From NCBI GenBank assembly GCA_022360105.1, contig JAKSDL010000714.1, positions 1 to 37,431 of the forward strand: a stretch of 37,431 nt of DNA, read 5' to 3'. The position numbers were made by a program, and so were the translations under genes. This document shows, in pieces, positions 7,799-16,358 of this stretch. Source of the DNA: Pseudomonadota bacterium. GTDB lineage: Bacteria; SAR324; XYD2-FULL-50-16; JAHJRI01. The notes beneath the pieces are model-generated. The model was not told the DNA's origin. It saw only the letters and a list, made by a program, of their open reading frames with translations, and made no database searches. Numbering within the stretch: position 1 is the stretch's first letter; each line of letters opens with the position of its first letter.

Positions 7799-8632
7799 AT
7801 GTTCAATACTATCGGTATAATAGGTGGAACCGGCCAGATGGGACGTATGTTCCAACGCTATTTCAATATGTTGGGAATCGAAGTACTGGTTTCTGATGAG
7901 AAAAGCATTTCTTTTGAAAAAGAACTGGTTGAAAGGAGTGATCTGGTCATTGTCAGTGTCCCAATAGAACACAACGAAACCGTTATCCGAAGAGTCGGGC
8001 CGATGCTCGGCAAACATCAGTTGTTTTCGGACTTTTGTTCGGTAAAAAGCAAAATCATACCGGAGATGCTAAAATCAGATGCTTGTGTTATCTCCTGTCA
8101 TCCCATGTTTGGTCCGCTACCTGATATTACCAAACAAAACATTGTGCTTTTGCCTGTCCGCCCCGGGAAATTCCTTGCCAAATACCAACGCTTGTATCAG
8201 GACTTGGCCCTCAACGCCGTGGTGGTTTCCGATTGGAAGAAGCATGATGAATCGATGAGTTTTATCCAGGGCCTCATGCACTTCTTTCATATTGTCTTCA
8301 CCCAGACCATGCGTTCAAAAGATGTGGACTTGGATACCTTGCTTTCCATATGCAGTCCGGTTTATCAAGCCAATTTTGCATTTACCTGCAGAATCCTTCA
8401 GCGTGATCCGCAACTTTACACGCACATTCTCATGGACAATCCGGAAAACATTTCGGTCCTCAATCAATTCGTTAAACAAGCTTCGGAAAGCATAAAATTA
8501 CTGCAAAAAAAAGATGAAGAGGCTTTTGTTAAACAGTTTCTTGCAAACAGGGAATTTTTAGGCGAACACGGTGTTGAATTCAGCAGTCAGAGTGATTTTC
8601 TGGTTGAAAAACTGAAGCAATTTGGGGACTAA
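7799..8632 (+). CDS. tyrA: Prephenate dehydrogenase (TyrA-type)
   Basis: The enzyme oxidatively decarboxylates prephenate to 4-hydroxyphenylpyruvate with NAD(P), the tyrosine branch of the shikimate pathway. The 277 residues match the dehydrogenase half of E. coli TyrA closely: a Rossmann motif GIIGGTGQMGRMF at the N-terminus, VIVSVP, the substrate-site Ser in DFCSVKS, the catalytic His101 in CHPMFGP, and MSFIQGLMHF, SPVYQ and RDPQLYTHI in the helical domain. The chorismate mutase domain fused in E. coli TyrA is absent; the protein begins directly at the Rossmann fold. There is no Shine-Dalgarno before the ATG. No other aromatic-pathway gene is nearby. Confidence 0.93.
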   Translation: MFNTIGIIGGTGQMGRMFQRYFNMLGIEVLVSDEKSISFEKELVERSDLVIVSVPIEHNETVIRRVGPMLGKHQLFSDFCSVKSKIIPEMLKSDACVISCHPMFGPLPDITKQNIVLLPVRPGKFLAKYQRLYQDLALNAVVVSDWKKHDESMSFIQGLMHFFHIVFTQTMRSKDVDLDTLLSICSPVYQANFAFTCRILQRDPQLYTHILMDNPENISVLNQFVKQASESIKLLQKKDEEAFVKQFLANREFLGEHGVEFSSQSDFLVEKLKQFGD

Positions 8633-8793
8633 ACACTGCCTGCCAACTGATTGGTCTTATCTGACTTCTCTTAATATCCGTTTTCGCTTTCGGTTCCTTA
8701 TTCAATTCTGAAAACAATCCTGAAAACCACATCCGTTATTTCTCCATCCGTACTTCCTTCGAGGGTCCGCTAAATGGAATGAATTCTTATGCT

Positions 8794-8817
8794 TGCCATT
8801 TAATAAATGACATGGCA
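8794..8817. promoter_or_regulatory. Inverted repeat upstream of the prepilin gene
   Basis: TGCCAT (8794-8799) and ATGGCA (8812-8817) are perfect inverted arms separated by 12 bases, about 65 bases before the prepilin ATG. This could be an operator; it lacks a sigma-54 -12 GC element. Confidence 0.25.
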
Positions 8818-8882
8818 TACACTGATATCATTTTGGCCGTGGAATTAGATATCAACCTATTCAAATCATGAAGGAAATCAAT

Positions 8883-9272
8883 ATGAAAAAAGGAGAAAAA
8901 GGACTAAGCCTGATGGAAGTTATGATCACTTTGATCATTGTGGCAGTGATAGCAGGCTTGGCATATCCCCGTTATCAACGAATGGTATCCCGATCCAAGC
9001 AGACTGAGCCGAAAACGGTTCTGCAATCGATCTATATGGGCCAGGATCTCTATTTTACAATGAATCAGAGTTATACCGGCAATCTTGATGAACTTGACGT
9101 CCAGATTCCTGATAACGTGAAGTATTCATACTCTGTCAAGTTGGGGGAAAACGGTACAACATATATGGCGACGGCAATTGCCAACATAGATGGTGATGCC
9201 ATTTTGGACGAATGGCAGATCGATCAGGATAACAACCTGGTAAACTCAATCAATGATGTTATTGAAGAGTAA
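8883..9272 (+). CDS. Type IV pilin / type II secretion pseudopilin-like prepilin
   Basis: The 129-residue product has a class III prepilin signal: a short basic leader MKKGEKG, the cleavage site after Gly with Leu at +1, Glu at +5 of the mature chain (LSLMEV) and an unbroken hydrophobic helix (VMITLIIVAVIAGLAYP). The globular part carries DGDAILDEWQIDQDNN, an acidic pattern like the calcium-binding C-termini of GspG-type major pseudopilins. The ATG at 8883 is preferred over the one at 8868 because AAGGAA at 8870-8875 is correctly spaced for it and the longer leader adds nothing. No prepilin peptidase, ATPase or secretin gene is near, so whether it serves a pilus or secretion system cannot be told. 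Confidence 0.88.
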   Translation: MKKGEKGLSLMEVMITLIIVAVIAGLAYPRYQRMVSRSKQTEPKTVLQSIYMGQDLYFTMNQSYTGNLDELDVQIPDNVKYSYSVKLGENGTTYMATAIANIDGDAILDEWQIDQDNNLVNSINDVIEE

Positions 9273-9277
9273 GATAA

Positions 9278-9628
9278 ATGACCAATCCCAATTTCCAGCC
9301 GAAGAAATATTACATTGAAATCCTGTTAAGCGTAATCAGGCGATAAGTCTTCAATTTTAAGGGATTTACAAGAATTCATTGTCTTGCAAGTCAACAAATT
9401 GGCGGCTCAACTGTTGAATTCTATTTGACAGAATCGATTCTGAAACGCTATTTTGCATTGACTGATGAACAAATCACTCGTTCGGAAGACGCCCTGGAAG
9501 CAACTTGGCAGGCATCACGTGACATTTTGTAAAGGGGAGTTCGCAGGCTGGCGAGTGAGGCGATTCAAAAAAAATGGCAGGCTTACCACGTAGATCCAAT
9601 ACTTTAGAAAGGAGAGTTAGAAAACTAG
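9278..9628 (+). pseudogene. Probable decayed gene with three in-frame stops
   Basis: One reading frame beginning with ATG at 9278, five bases after the prepilin stop, stays protein-like for 117 codons but is cut by TAA at 9344-9346, TAA at 9530-9532 and TAG at 9605-9607 before the final TAG at 9626-9628. The middle part has 61 open codons (including VEFYLTESILKRYFALTDEQ and EDALEATWQASRDIL) and continues after the stop as RGVRRLASEAIQKKWQAYHV. A hairpin with a T-run follows 12 bases after the final stop, as expected at a gene end. I do not recognise the family. The chance alternative is real, since only the 61-codon segment is unusually long. Confidence 0.4.
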
Positions 9629-9640
9629 AGTATCAGCTAT

Positions 9641-9660
9641 GGCAGGCCTGCCTTTTTTTT
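9641..9660 (+). terminator. Rho-independent terminator-like palindrome with T-run
   Basis: GGCAGGCCTGCC is a perfect palindrome followed directly by eight T. A second GGCAGGC copy at 9576-9582, preceded by A8 (9567-9574), can pair with GCCTGCC-T8, which would make the structure bidirectional and able to end the efflux operon on the minus strand as well. The A+T-rich 268 bases from 9661 to 9928 show nothing else. Confidence 0.6.
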
Positions 9661-9928
9661 GCGATTCATTGAAGCCTTTTGCAGGTTCCGGATGCTTCTT
9701 AGTAATCGCTTTATCTAATATAATTATCCTCTAAATAACAATCTCAAGTATTGATTTCTGACAACCTTGACGTCCTATTTTACCAGCAGTTCGAAAAAAA
9801 TACAATAAAAATTGATAAATCTCACATTTGTCAAAATAACCTAATTGAGTCATTTCTCATTGTAAACTCAACCAGATAGTCCTACCTTCGCGACTCTTCT
9901 CATTTCACAAACGTTGTCCTTTTGCTGC

Positions 9929-12900
9929 TTATCCAGCTTTTTGCAAAGTATTGTTGGCCTTGCTGTTGATAAGTGCGGCAAATTTGTCTCGGCCCGTTTC
10001 GATTAATGAATACAAAACGGGAATAACTATCAAAGTGAGGCCCGTAGCGATCGCTAATCCGTAAATCACTGCTTGTGCCATTGGTATCCACATTTGACCC
10101 GATTCCGAACCAAAAAGGACAATTGGCGACCTGGAAAAATCGATGTCAAGTCCAACGGTTACAGGTATTAGTGCAAGAATGGTGGTCATTGCTGTCAACA
10201 ATACAGGCCTTAGCCTTAACATACCGCTTAGGACGATAGCTCTCTCTCTCGCCAACCCTTTTGCCCTCAATTGCTGAATATAGTCGATCAGTACAATAGC
10301 ATTATTCACCACAACGCCGGCTAACGAAATTATTCCAATTCCACCCATCATAATACTAAACGGACTGTGGTGTATGATCATCCCTAAATACACTCCCATC
10401 ATGGAAAGGAAGACGGACGTTACAATGATAAACGGCAAAGCCAGCGAATTAAACTGGGTTACAAGTATTAAAAAGATTAAAAAAACCGTTACTAAAAAGC
10501 TTTTTGGTAAAAATTCTTCCATCTCTTTTTGGCTGGTATTGGCACCAGAATATTTCAAAGAAAATCCCTCCGGAATGATATAATCCTTTAATTCTTCTTG
10601 CACAGCCGACAAGACATCCGATCCGGATTTTCCTTCGGCATCTCCTGAAACAGTAATGACGCGATCGGTTCCAATGTGTCTGATAGATCCCAGGGCCTTG
10701 GCGTTGGTTACTATTGCTATTTCTCCAAGATTCACAGATTGCCCTTCCGGAGTTTTTATGTATAGTGATTCCAAACTATTGATTGATTTGCGATGCTTTT
10801 CATCCAATCGAACGACGATGTCATACTCCTCTTTTCCTTCTCTATAGGTAGAGACTATCTTGCCATTAAATGCTGTACGCAATAACCCGGCTACAGAAGC
10901 TGTGCGTAAACCCAATCGAGCTGTTTTTTCCCTGTCAATTAAGACTTGAATTTCCGAACGATTGGAAACAAAGTTATCATCTAAATTTACCAATCCTTCG
11001 ACATTTTTAATCCTGGACTGAATATCCAGGGATATTTTTTCCAATGCGACTAAATCTTCTCCGCTAATCTCAATATTGACAGGTTTCCCCGTGGGTGGTC
11101 CATGTTCGGCTTTTGTGATCTTGAACACTGCCCCCGAAAAAGCTGCAATTTTTGAGCGAATACTTACTATATGATCCGATGGTAACGAGGTTCTCTCTTG
11201 CCAATTTGGGAAATTGACTTGCAAATGACTTAGATGAGTGGTTTTTCCCGAAGTCACCATTGAACCGGCTGGTTGACCAACATTAGCTATCACCGAGGTA
11301 GTTTTGTCGTAGTAACTCTCAGTGACTTTTTCGATCTTTCTGGTCAATTCGTCGGATCTTTCCAAACTCGATCCAAGTGGAGCTTCGACATGGATAATGG
11401 CATATTCAGGTTCTGATTCGGGAAAGAATTCTGTTCCAGCAGAGGGACTAACTTCCTTGGCATAATACTGGAAAAGAAAGATCCAGGTCCCGAAAACTAA
11501 AAAAACAACGACTAAACGATGTGCCAATGCCCACTGCAGGACTTTGCGATATATCCCAAGAATCTTACTGCCCTCGGCAATTGAGATTTCATCATTAGAC
11601 TTCTTCTTTTTGGGGTTTTTCATAAACACGGAGCATAATACCGGGTTGATTACTAACCCCACAAAAAGCGAAGCAGAAAGAGTAATAATCAACATTTTGG
11701 GCATATAGCTCATGAAATCACCCATAATTCCCGGCATAAAAAGCAGGGGGAAAAATGCGGCCAGGGTGGTTAATGTCGAGGTAGACACGGGTATGGCTAC
11801 TTCACCAACACCGAGTTTGGCAGCGATTTTAGGTGGATAACCCAGTTCCAGATGGCGATAAATATTCTCTACAATAACGATCGCATTATCCACCAGCATT
11901 CCCAGGGCCATGATGAGAGCAAACAGCACGATCATGTTCAAGGTTATGCCAAGGGACTGAATAATCAAAAAACTGATCAACATGGAGAAGGGGATCGCTG
12001 CAGCCACAAATACGGAATTTCTAAAACCCAATATAAAAATCAAAACCAACAATACGGAAACCAGACCGGAATACATGTTGTTTTCCAGGTCGCGAATAAA
12101 CATTTTTACGGTATCGCTATGATCGCTGAGGATCGTATATTTAATAGTGTTGGCGTTTTGGTTTTTTGCCTTTTCAATAATTCTTTTGATTTCACCAGTT
12201 ATTTCCAGCAGATTTTCACCGGAGCGCTTTGAGACAGAAAGAGAAACCGATTCCGTTTTATTTAAGCGAGAACGGGTTGTCACTTCCTGAAAGCTGAACT
12301 GGGTCCTTGCCACATCCCTGGTGAAAACCGGAATCTGGCCAGGCGCTGTGATAATCATGTCGTCAATTCTTTCCGGTGCCTCAATTTCACCGGGAATTCG
12401 AATCATGTATTTTAAGGGGCCGATTTCAATGTTACCGGCAGGCGTATTGGTATTCTCATAGGCAATAGCATTGGATACCTGGTTCAGATCCAGGTTATAG
12501 TATCTCAATTTGTCCGGATCGACGTTGACTTGAACTTCCCGATCCAATCCACCGGCCCGTTTCACTTCCAAAACACCTGGTATTCCCTCGATGTCTTCCT
12601 TTAAATCCTCGGCAGCTTCTTTCAGTGCGTAAAGACCAATCGTTCCGGAAAGATTGATAATAATGATGGGAAAATCCGCCGTGTTAATCTCAGTGATGAT
12701 AGGATCTTCGGTATCATCGGGCAATTCAGGCGTAACACGATCCAGGGCTTCCCGGACTTCAATTTTTGCTTCATCAATGTCGGCACCCAAGTCGTATTCC
12801 AGTGCCACCATGGCGGCACCTTCGGTGGATGTGGAAGAAATCTCCTTCAGATCATCCAGATTTTGCATCTCCGATTCCAGTTTGTTTACTATCAGAGATT

Positions 12901-13135
12901 CCACGTCTTCCGGTGAAGACCCCGGATAGGGAATAGTGACAATCAGATACGGAATCTGAACTTCCGGAAACGCTTCTCGAGGAAGCCCTCGATAAGCGAT
13001 GAGGCCCATTATAAAGATCAGGATCATCAAAATGAATATCGATGAAGGTCTTTGAATGGCTATATTACTTGGTAAAAAGCCCTTTTCCGTTTCGTCGTTT
13101 AATTCTTGATTTGAGTTAGTCTGGGATGATTGCAT
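9929..13135 (-). CDS. RND-family multidrug/solute efflux pump inner-membrane subunit (AcrB-like)
   Basis: This is the proton-driven inner-membrane transporter of a tripartite efflux system. At 1068 residues it has the HAE1/AcrB architecture: a first membrane helix (SIFILMILIFIMGLIAYRG), a large periplasmic porter domain with PGSSPEDVE, a block of membrane helices including MALGMLVDNAIVIVENI, then a duplicate half ending in GVVVNNAIVLIDYI and VIYGLAIATGLTLIVIPVLY. In helix 4 the AcrB Asp407-Asp408 pair reads Asp-Asn, and the position of AcrB Lys940 is Asn, so the proton relay differs from AcrB, as in many RND relatives. It is the last gene of the operon, 32 bases after the adaptor gene. The substrate cannot be read. 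Confidence 0.95.
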   Translation of the reverse strand: MQSSQTNSNQELNDETEKGFLPSNIAIQRPSSIFILMILIFIMGLIAYRGLPREAFPEVQIPYLIVTIPYPGSSPEDVESLIVNKLESEMQNLDDLKEISSTSTEGAAMVALEYDLGADIDEAKIEVREALDRVTPELPDDTEDPIITEINTADFPIIIINLSGTIGLYALKEAAEDLKEDIEGIPGVLEVKRAGGLDREVQVNVDPDKLRYYNLDLNQVSNAIAYENTNTPAGNIEIGPLKYMIRIPGEIEAPERIDDMIITAPGQIPVFTRDVARTQFSFQEVTTRSRLNKTESVSLSVSKRSGENLLEITGEIKRIIEKAKNQNANTIKYTILSDHSDTVKMFIRDLENNMYSGLVSVLLVLIFILGFRNSVFVAAAIPFSMLISFLIIQSLGITLNMIVLFALIMALGMLVDNAIVIVENIYRHLELGYPPKIAAKLGVGEVAIPVSTSTLTTLAAFFPLLFMPGIMGDFMSYMPKMLIITLSASLFVGLVINPVLCSVFMKNPKKKKSNDEISIAEGSKILGIYRKVLQWALAHRLVVVFLVFGTWIFLFQYYAKEVSPSAGTEFFPESEPEYAIIHVEAPLGSSLERSDELTRKIEKVTESYYDKTTSVIANVGQPAGSMVTSGKTTHLSHLQVNFPNWQERTSLPSDHIVSIRSKIAAFSGAVFKITKAEHGPPTGKPVNIEISGEDLVALEKISLDIQSRIKNVEGLVNLDDNFVSNRSEIQVLIDREKTARLGLRTASVAGLLRTAFNGKIVSTYREGKEEYDIVVRLDEKHRKSINSLESLYIKTPEGQSVNLGEIAIVTNAKALGSIRHIGTDRVITVSGDAEGKSGSDVLSAVQEELKDYIIPEGFSLKYSGANTSQKEMEEFLPKSFLVTVFLIFLILVTQFNSLALPFIIVTSVFLSMMGVYLGMIIHHSPFSIMMGGIGIISLAGVVVNNAIVLIDYIQQLRAKGLARERAIVLSGMLRLRPVLLTAMTTILALIPVTVGLDIDFSRSPIVLFGSESGQMWIPMAQAVIYGLAIATGLTLIVIPVLYSLIETGRDKFAALINSKANNTLQKAG

Positions 13136-13167
13136 TCCTGTCTCTTTGGTACGATTTTTACCCGATC

Positions 13168-14223
13168 CTATTCCTGTTTGCTCACCGAAACAACTGCCAC
13201 TTTTTCATTGGGAGAAACCAGTTGTTGGCCGGTTTCCACCAGCATGTCTCCAATTTTAAGTCCATCCAATACTTGAACCTCTTGATCGATACTCAGTCCG
13301 ATGGTGATATGTTTTTTCTTGATCGTGTCGTGGTTAACTATATAGACAAAGCTTCCCTTTTCTTCCTCCTGGATTGCATGGCGGGGTATTAGAATTTGAT
13401 TTTCCAGATGAATCTTAAGCAGTTTTGCCCTGATAAGCATTCCCGGCAGTAGTTTTCTGTCCGGATTTTCGACTTCAACTTCAACTTCAAAAGTACGGCT
13501 TCTCATATCAGCTTCCAATCCCCTTGTTGTCACCTTGCCTGGAAACATTTCTCCCGGTATGGCGTCCAGGGTAAGATTTACTTCCTTTCCCAATTCAATA
13601 TATTGGATTTCCCGTTCCGGAATATTGATGAGAGCTAAAACCTTTGTAATATTTAATACTTCCAAAATCTTGTCGCCAACTCGAACGTATTCTCCCATTT
13701 CAATGGCTGGGTTGCTAATAACGCCATTAATGGGGGCTTTGATACGGGATTTTATGAGGTCAAGCTCGGATAATTGCAGTCGTAACCGATTGACTTCCAG
13801 TTTGTTTTTTAAGTCAGCAACCTTTGCCGGAGTCGACAGTCTTTTGCTTAGCAATTTGGTTTCCCGGGTATAATCTTTTAACGCTAAATCATAGTTGGAC
13901 TTATTTAAGCGATTGTTTAGCAGTTGCCTTTTGGTATCGATCTGAACCAGGATATCCCCTTTTAAGACCCGGGAGCCTTGATCTACATTTAGAGCCTCAA
14001 CCACTCCGGCTATTTCAGAACTGATACTGACCTTGGTAATCGGTTTCAGATGACCGACATAGGTTGAGTAACTTTTTAAGGTCCTGGGTACAAGTTGTAA
14101 CACTTCAATCTTGGTTCGAATCGGTTGGGACTTATCTTTAGCGAATATGGATTGAACAGGGAAGACCAAACCAAAAAAGATTACAACCAACATTAAGATA
14201 CGAGACTGCAATATTACCTTCAT
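13168..14223 (-). CDS. Periplasmic adaptor (membrane fusion protein) of RND efflux system
   Basis: The adaptor links the RND pump to the outer-membrane channel. The 351 residues begin with a signal peptide (MKVILQSRILMLVVIFFGLVFPVQSIFA), followed by a beta/lipoyl half (VGHLKPITKVSISSEIAGVV, DQGSRVLKGDILVQID), a short alpha-helical hairpin (KSNYDLALKDYTRETKLLSK to LQLSELDLIKS), the second lipoyl half (IKAPINGVISNPAIEMGEYV) and the beta-barrel and membrane-proximal domains (LPGMLIRAKL). No lipobox Cys is visible, so it is probably soluble or held by its signal anchor. It sits between the channel gene (60-base gap) and the pump gene. Confidence 0.94.
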   Translation of the reverse strand: MKVILQSRILMLVVIFFGLVFPVQSIFAKDKSQPIRTKIEVLQLVPRTLKSYSTYVGHLKPITKVSISSEIAGVVEALNVDQGSRVLKGDILVQIDTKRQLLNNRLNKSNYDLALKDYTRETKLLSKRLSTPAKVADLKNKLEVNRLRLQLSELDLIKSRIKAPINGVISNPAIEMGEYVRVGDKILEVLNITKVLALINIPEREIQYIELGKEVNLTLDAIPGEMFPGKVTTRGLEADMRSRTFEVEVEVENPDRKLLPGMLIRAKLLKIHLENQILIPRHAIQEEEKGSFVYIVNHDTIKKKHITIGLSIDQEVQVLDGLKIGDMLVETGQQLVSPNEKVAVVSVSKQE

Positions 14224-14283
14224 AGCAACTCTACGATTTATTACATCCTAGATTATGTTAAAATATCAGGATATTAAGTTTAA

Positions 14284-15909
14284 TTATTCCACACTGGGTA
14301 ATGAATATTCAGCAAAAATCTTTCCTGTAACTATCAGAAGTTCCAAGTATGATTTTTCGTAGTTTACTTCCGATATGGTTTTGTTTTTTTCTGCGTCCGT
14401 CAAATCTTGTTGAACTTGCGAGACACGAAAACTGGTGCTGTTGCCGAGATTAAATTTTTCTGTTTCTTTTTCCAGGAGATCCTTGGCGAGCTCCACACTG
14501 GTCGTGGCCAGTTTGATTCCCTGTTCGGCCAGTTTCAGGTTTCTGATTATCGATTGCAAAGTGACTTTTAATTGAGCCTTTAAATCGCTTATTTGGAGCA
14601 ACAGTTTGGAGTTCTCCAGATTCCTTTGCCTGATTTCCTTAGGCGTTTGCTTATCAAACAGGGGAATATTCCAGGTCAATCCCACCTGGTAATCATTATA
14701 ACCAGACTCTCCCAAGGATGAGGCGGCATCGGCAACAGATTTTCCATACCCGTACAATTGGTATTCAACGCTAAAGTCCAAATCCGTTTTTGCTTTATTA
14801 TGAGCTTCTTTTAACTGAATTCCGTTCAGTTTTAACTGTGACTGCAACAATGCCAGATCCTGGCTGTTTTCATAAACCTGTTTCAAAAGCACATCAAAAT
14901 CGAAATCTTGTTTCCTTTGGGCCATTTTTTCTGTAGCGCGGTACCCATAGGGAAGATCCTGGAGATTTAAGGCGACCTTGATCTGATCTTCAATCTGCTT
15001 TTTCTTGAAGTTTTCTGTGAGTAAACTTTGTTGAACTGTCAGCAACTGGCTTTCTCCCTGTTTTACTTCAATGGGATCAAGCACACCCAGTTCCATCTTG
15101 ATTTTGGTATCGCTAACAAATTGGCGCGAAAGAGCTTCGGATGCCTGCAAGGAAAGAATATTTTTCTCAACACCGACCAAATCCCAATAAATACCTGCAA
15201 CAAGTTTCAGCAACTCCAAAATGGTTTTTTGAGATTGATACCCGGCCGTTTCCAGACCGATTCGACTCTTGTATTCGGGAGCATTGTTGATATCCCCCCA
15301 ATCCTGGAATATAGGAATGGATACAGAAGCCGTAACCTGGTCTGAATAAAGAGGATCATCTGACTTGTCCCAGCCGCTGAAACTGTCGTCTTCCTCAACC
15401 TTTTCCCCGGTATTGGTTTGGGACGATGCCTTGGTATACCCAACACTGTAGGAAATACCATTGGTAATTTTCTTGCTCCAGGTTGCTGACAAAGAACTTG
15501 TGTCTTGAGCTTGTAGACTCAGAAATGAGGTCGAAGAACTACCGGATATATTGGTCCCTGTCGCTGTCAATGAACGTTGCACTCCCACTGAAGTGGACAG
15601 GGAAGGATTATACATCTCCTTGGCAGCCAGGTAGTTTTCCGATGCGATTTCCCGATCGATAGCCAAAATGTCGATAGTCGTTGCCCTTTCCAGTGCTAAG
15701 GTCAGCAGAGCCTGCATACTCACTTCCACAAGAACCTGACCGTCTTCGGTAACGAAATTGAACTGTTTTAACAGCTCAGGATCCAAGTTGACTGTCTGGG
15801 CACTTACCTTTGTCTGCGCAGTACCAAATGTTAAAATAGACGCTGTTATCAATAACACAACAATCTTTTTAAACGTGAATGCAGGAATGTAAAACACCTT
15901 AATATTCAT
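14284..15909 (-). CDS. TolC-family outer-membrane efflux channel
   Basis: This is the outer-membrane exit duct of the efflux complex and the first gene of its operon. From the ATG at 15909 it has 541 residues: an N-terminal signal region (IVVLLITASILTFGTAQTKVSAQ), then two repeated helical/strand units typical of outer membrane efflux proteins, with long helices such as AAKEMYNPSLS, LLKLVAGIYWDLVGVEKNIL, LKEAHNKAKTDLDFSVEYQL and LLEKETEKFNLGNSTSFRV, the latter matching the conserved family motif. The frame is open upstream to a TTG at 15993; those 28 extra residues do not look like a signal peptide, so the internal ATG is preferred although neither has a good ribosome binding site. Confidence 0.93.
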   Translation of the reverse strand: MNIKVFYIPAFTFKKIVVLLITASILTFGTAQTKVSAQTVNLDPELLKQFNFVTEDGQVLVEVSMQALLTLALERATTIDILAIDREIASENYLAAKEMYNPSLSTSVGVQRSLTATGTNISGSSSTSFLSLQAQDTSSLSATWSKKITNGISYSVGYTKASSQTNTGEKVEEDDSFSGWDKSDDPLYSDQVTASVSIPIFQDWGDINNAPEYKSRIGLETAGYQSQKTILELLKLVAGIYWDLVGVEKNILSLQASEALSRQFVSDTKIKMELGVLDPIEVKQGESQLLTVQQSLLTENFKKKQIEDQIKVALNLQDLPYGYRATEKMAQRKQDFDFDVLLKQVYENSQDLALLQSQLKLNGIQLKEAHNKAKTDLDFSVEYQLYGYGKSVADAASSLGESGYNDYQVGLTWNIPLFDKQTPKEIRQRNLENSKLLLQISDLKAQLKVTLQSIIRNLKLAEQGIKLATTSVELAKDLLEKETEKFNLGNSTSFRVSQVQQDLTDAEKNKTISEVNYEKSYLELLIVTGKIFAEYSLPSVE

Positions 15910-16358
15910 GATTGACAAGCGGGAGTAATCGTTGCTGTTGAATTTGAAAACAATAATAAATGTGTCGGATATGCGGATGATCGGGCAGAACAAACTGGCT
16001 CTGATAAAATCTGATCACTGATTAATTATTATGTCTAGAGGTGTTAATATAAAGATGAAACAATTTTTGACATACGTCCGAAACCATCTAACACTTTACC
16101 TTTATTTATTAAGGGTCAACATATTCAGCAATGTTCGTTGATAGAATTTGTAAAATTAAAAAACTGAAATTACTCTCTTTTTGCTGGTGTGGACCTTACG
16201 GCTTAATGTAACATGAAATAAATGGTCGATTTGATCTGCTTTTTTATAATGGTTGAGCAACAGCAATGAAAGGTCAATTCAATCGATCATGCAGCAAATT
16301 TAGTCATGAGGTATGAAAAGCTTCACTTAATTAACCACCTAACTAGCGCCCTTCACCC
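15910..16358. other. Divergent intergenic region between the efflux operon and ubiX
   Basis: This A+T-rich stretch of 449 bases must hold promoters for both directions. TTGACA occurs at 16067-16072 with only a weak TAACAC 16 bases later, and an isolated TATAAT at 16245-16250 has no suitably spaced -35. No regulator gene, RNA gene or clear operator was found. Confidence 0.5.

Noticed and set aside
8794..8830. Sigma-54 promoter before the prepilin gene (TGGCAT near 8813)
   Set aside because: There is a -24-like TGG but no GC-containing -12 element at the required spacing.
9574..9672. Short ATG frame starting MAGLPRRSNTLERRVRKLEY
   Set aside because: It begins in the A8-TGGCAGG arm without a ribosome binding site and runs through the terminator hairpin into the T-run.
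15910..15993. Upstream TTG start for the TolC-like gene
   Set aside because: The extension hides the signal peptide behind 28 non-typical residues and has no ribosome binding site.
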